From: Saccoglossus kowalevskii
Taxonomy: Eukaryota > Hemichordata > Enteropneusta > Harrimaniidae
Length of the DNA: 64,000 bases
NCBI RefSeq assembly: GCF_000003605.2
Contig: NW_003105600.1
Location: forward strand, 251,961 to 315,960
Reading direction: 5' to 3'
Shown: positions 59,743 to 64,000 of the stretch, in pieces
Position numbering within the stretch: position 1 is the first letter of the stretch
Layout: the number at the start of each line of letters is the position of its first letter
The notes under the pieces: generated by a model
Database searches by the model: none
Told to the model about the DNA's origin: nothing
The model's input: only the letters and a program-made list of their open reading frames with translations
Program-made: the position numbers and the translations under genes

Positions 59743-62396
59743 AGTGGGTGGAGAATTACTCTCCGTATTAATCCTCTTTGATATCTCTTTTCACCGGCTG
59801 ATAAAGACCGCAGATAAAAAGAGAAATGCGCGATTACTCACTTTCTGTAAGTGCGTTACGCACTTGAGAAAAGAGCACGAACATAAATACGTAGGATAAA
59901 CATATGAAAATAATGTGCTGTGTGAGAAGCAGTATATTTCGTTGACGCATATAACCTCGGTAGACATACTTGTATGGCGTGTTTCACCGTGGAACTATAA
60001 ACACATTGGTGAGATCACAAACTGTCACAATGTAAATGTTTGAAAACTGTTATTCCTAACCACGTCGTATGTGCGACATGTGAATGACGCAGAAAAAACT
60101 ATCTAATTGTATTGCTGCACAGTTACAGCTTGCAGATATATCAAATTCAGATCTACCCATGTGATTAGGAAAAAAATAATCAAAGAAGTTTTACTGCAAA
60201 TGTTTGGCGATCGGCGACATTTGTGATGCATAAATGGATCTCCCAGCTCTGTGCTCACATATGAATGACTTTATAAGCATCAACATAAAAGGTGTCTAAC
60301 ATGTTTTAGTGGCTGACGACCTACGATTATCGACCGTATCTTCGCTCTAAAATAAAGGCTGGTTATTTTTTCATGATGCTATATCGCAGTTATGCTGTGA
60401 ATGCCAGAGTATGTTTGGGGTTGTGGACAACGTGCTATTGTGACCTGTGAGACATACACTAATATTAAGAATCAACAAATGTTAAACGTCCTCTTCTCAA
60501 TACACTCATCCATTACGGCCTAAGCCATCTGAAACCGATCTCTAATGTTGATGTAGTAACATACATCAAAATAATATTTCACCCCGTATGTTTTCACAAA
60601 TATGTAGTGATACAATATATAGTACACATCTAACAGTGTAAACGCAATTTAAATTGTAGATATCTATAATGATCATATCAAACCTTTGTTATCTGTATAC
60701 GATTTATAATCAAACTAAATGTCGAAACTCGCTGTGAGTCATAGATATGCAAAACATATCTTACAATATATCAACCTATTGACATCGTTTAAAACCCGAG
60801 GGTGTTCTGCCGAAAATGTTTATCGCGTTGTTTTCGGTTAAGTTACCAATTACAGCATAACTCGGTACATCCTGTACAGCCCGTTGTATAATACCTAATA
60901 TTTATAAATATGAAATGAAATAGTTGAAATGTATTCACCATAATCGCCGGCTTTATAAAAGGAAAAGCAGTAGTTCACCACATGCACTAACGGTGCTACG
61001 CATTCACTAATCTCATAGAGGTAATTTGAATACGTTGTACACTTTTCTTTCACTGAGTAGCAGGCGGTGTACTGGAACAGTCACTCTCCAATCTCACGCT
61101 ATATGCTTTACACACAGGGACGTATGATCGTTGACATAATCAAATTCCAGCAAATGGTCGTCGCCTTAGCGACAGAGGGGCAACAGTTACATTTTAGGTT
61201 TATAAATGTGTAAGAGCTGCTCCACTCAACCTTCATTTCCCAAGGTACAGAATACAAAGCAACAAAGACTGCAGATGGCATAGAAACATACATAGCAAGA
61301 CACACATACACTCGCATTTGTGAAAGGTATTTCCGACGCAATTCGTAACGTACTTACTATTCAGCAACGTAATGGGACTAGGTTATCCATTAGACATTCA
61401 GGTGTCACCGAAAGTGAATTCATTCGGCATAAATCGTGCTTCAATACACCAAAGTGTTATTTGAATAGGGAGAAGACATGAAATGTGTGTTTGTAGAAAA
61501 TAAAAGACTTTACCGATGTATGCATTATATATTTAGCATTATAGCAGTGTATATATACATAGGTTTCCGGCTCACATCATGCTGTTACAACTTACCGAAA
61601 TTGTACGGCACTAAGAAACGTATCTGCGCATTCTAAGTTGTTTGAAAATGCAAATTAATGAACGATGAGGCGATGTTTTCAAGATGGCGACCGTGGAATC
61701 AAACGAACCGAATGGCAAACGCCTTCCACTAATTGTCTTCAACTTTCCCTGTTCATAATCTTTTGGCTCAGCGAAAATTGTGAATTGGTTATTTCGTAAT
61801 AAATGATAACATTGATATTACTATCAAATGAACACGCAAAGTTTTTGAAGAGAACAAAAAAGGTCATATATTTAGTAAAATGAATGAGAAATGGAACCAA
61901 ATTCTGAGATAATTTCAAAATAATAATGATTATCGATAGAAATTATGAACGCCACTTCACTGCAGATTTCGGGGAATTTTGAAAATTTAAGGAAGCTTCC
62001 CACACAGAACCAAAACAAATCATCATGTAATTAGCGAATGCAAGACGATAAGCCACCCATGGATGAAAGACATTTTTAGTGAATCAATAGTGTGAAAAGG
62101 TGTACGCCGGTAAATTATTTGAAAGTAGTGTATAAATGCGAATATATGTTATGGTGGAACCATTGTCACAATGATCCAAAATGTAAACAAAACACTTAGA
62201 AGAGAAAAAAAAATTATCTATAAAGACAATTCGGTGGTACAGAGAAATATTAGCGGGAAAACTCAATGCAAGACTAGAAATTGAATTGGCAATTGACCTT
62301 TATGCGATGTTTTGAGTATGGGGGAGAATACAGCAATTACAATGCAACCTTACATGTCATAGTTTCACTTTGGTGGCAGAGGTCACATGCATCATT

Positions 62397-62418
62397 CATA
62401 TATATATATATATATATA
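62397..62418. repeat. (TA)n microsatellite
   Basis: Eleven TA dinucleotides in a row. Confidence 0.9.
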
Positions 62419-62806
62419 AGCGCAAGGACGGGGTGTCAGATGTTTAAACAAATCAAATTAATTGGTTCGAATAGTTGTTATCAGGTTCATGCTCTATTGT
62501 TACAAATGTATTTGTCATATTTTCCTGTTTTGTTGAATGATTTCACAAATTACAGAAGTGAATTCTGGGAAGGGTACATTTGAGCTATTAAGCAATATTT
62601 AAGCAAAGTTTATAATTAAATAGCAGAGTATTCAATAACACTGATACAAATGAGATTATATTGTTCAGTCACATTAAACAACTATCGATACACAATTGAT
62701 TTTTTTTACCTATATGCATTAGAATCGTGTCGCTCAACCACGTGAACCGCTTGTTCGCTGCTAAGTTGATGGGTCGTAGAAGTATATAACTATTTTTCGA
62801 ATGTTT

Positions 62807-62835
62807 GATTTAATTTAATTTAATTTAATTTAATT
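62807..62835. repeat. (TTTAA)n pentanucleotide repeat
   Basis: Five consecutive TTTAA/ATTTA units, a near-perfect simple repeat. Confidence 0.9.
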
Positions 62836-64000
62836 ACACATGAGTATGGAAGGGACAATAACCCTAGTGTTATTGTATAACCAACACAGTCACTACAGCT
62901 GTGTGTGTCGTAATATAATAATAATCAACGATGGTAATTTTCGACATAATCGTTCCTCAAACTGAGGGAGTGGCAGATAGAGTTGATAGATTGCGAGTGA
63001 CGTCATATTGCAACTGATGAAAAGTGCATTGGTCTGATAAGCGAGCCATCCAACTTTTATATAACTGTTTAGATTATGTTTGAAACATACTACGAATGAG
63101 ACGTGTTTCATTCATGTAGTGATTCGTTTAGTTATTTGCTCTCGTAGATCTTTTGCACAAAAACGAACTCTCTGCAATTAGTTCCTTGAATATGTACAAA
63201 TGCGTCATGCAAAACTTAGTGAGTCGATTTCTTGTATATAGCTTAGTAATCTCGGCGGAGTAGAAGTGCTCCAGAAATTTGTAGGACCTATGAAGAATCG
63301 TCGTTCGCATAGAGGACAAATAACAGATTTACGTTGCATCATAGAATACATGTATATTGCACTGTAACACTGAACAAAACATTAATCAAGGACATTCCTT
63401 TAGTCTACAGAGACGAAACAGAGACTTCGAATCGACGGAACAACTATTCTCGAATATGAACACAAATCCAAGTGCTTGTTCATTTCATTGATCCGAAACA
63501 AAAACCATATATTTTAGAAACAGACGGTGACTTATTGAGCCAGGGAGCAAATACAGTATAAAAATATCGCATGCATATGCCAGCTGAACTTTAATGCGTG
63601 ATAAGGCAGTCTAATCATATGTATGACTCCATGTTGAGCTGTATGAAAGAGCTGATGATTTCACACAGCGTACCCCATGTAGCCAGTCAAGTGTTCATAC
63701 GGCGATAATACTTTTCGCGCTTTGTCGCATTAATGTATATGATCTAGACAGTCAACAGTACATATACCGCTCTTTGCATTTGCACTAATGAGGCGGAGGT
63801 AACTACACTAGTTTATGTTGGCAACGAGCTGTCTTCATTCAATGTAAAGTTGTCGCTTTTGATAATTAGAATTAAACGACAGCTGAAATGCTCACAAACA
63901 ATTCGGTTAAGGCAATATATGACGGGACTGGCCGCCGAGATCTCGTTGAGAGAGAGATTTAGCCGTGAGAGTGGATTTAGTGCATCAAATAGCAATACGT

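Larger units (their letters stand above)
58569..64000 (-). other. G-alpha intron 1 (5.4 kb within the window)
   Basis: I looked on the minus strand for an exon with an ATGGGN start and an LLLLG-like ending with a phase 1 donor and found none convincing, so exon 1 and the promoter probably lie beyond 64000. Simple repeats: (TA) at 62397-62418 and five TTTAA units at 62807-62835. One plus-strand frame is listed separately. Confidence 0.55.

Noticed and set aside
61596-61634. Candidate G-alpha exon 1 end: short minus-strand frame AQIRFLVPYNFG with a TTCG|GTAAGT donor in phase 1
   Set aside because: Phase and donor fit, but only about 12 codons are open, there is no start, and the usual KLLLLG strand is not present. 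Probably chance.
62050-62068. ATGGGTGGC on the minus strand as a possible G-alpha start (myristoylation-like MGG)
   Set aside because: The frame stops after nine codons without a suitable donor.

Overview
This is a window of AT-rich animal genomic DNA with one assembly gap (918 N). It carries spliced genes with canonical GT-AG introns, large introns, many short interspersed repeats and few coding bases. It looks like a marine invertebrate. The repeats with internal tandem cores resemble the pearl/HINE type best known from molluscs, which hints at a lophotrochozoan, but this is inference and other invertebrates are possible. I saw no bacterial-style operon, no CRISPR array, no convincing RNA gene and no recognisable retroviral or virus-like fossil.

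Left part (1 to about 11,000, plus strand): the 3' half of a gene I do not recognise. Four exons are visible (1049-1175, 5297-5462, 6332-6471, 10722-10934). The last three join in phase and end at a TGA, followed 75 bases on by an AATAAA signal. Phase shows that at least one exon between the first two is missing from my reading. Its introns hold a MITE next to a splice acceptor, a 37-bp higher-order minisatellite and a 1-kb Helentron/HINE-like element.

Middle part (about 11,015 to 32,015): about 21 kb with no gene I can support. It holds a second HINE-like family (11603-12342), an antisense fragment of the first family (15932-16215), two copies of a 0.3-kb repeat (25222, 28103), small tandem duplications, a MITE copy, and three tandem perfect heat-shock-element-like units at 22747. 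A few short open frames look mildly coding-like but are unrecognised.

Right part (32,016 to the end, minus strand): a heterotrimeric G-protein alpha-subunit gene of the Gi/o class. Six coding exons (43, 142, 287, 130, 154 and 191 bp) run from 58568 down to 32016 and encode the protein from the P-loop to the C-terminus, about 314 residues. The first exon (N-terminal helix, about 40 residues) was not found and probably lies past 64000. The introns reach 15.8 kb. The gene has two unusual traits: family exons 4 and 5 are one 287-bp exon, and the receptor-contacting tail ends ACHLIQ instead of the usual Gi ending. Intron 2 contains a 38-bp minisatellite that swallows the N gap.
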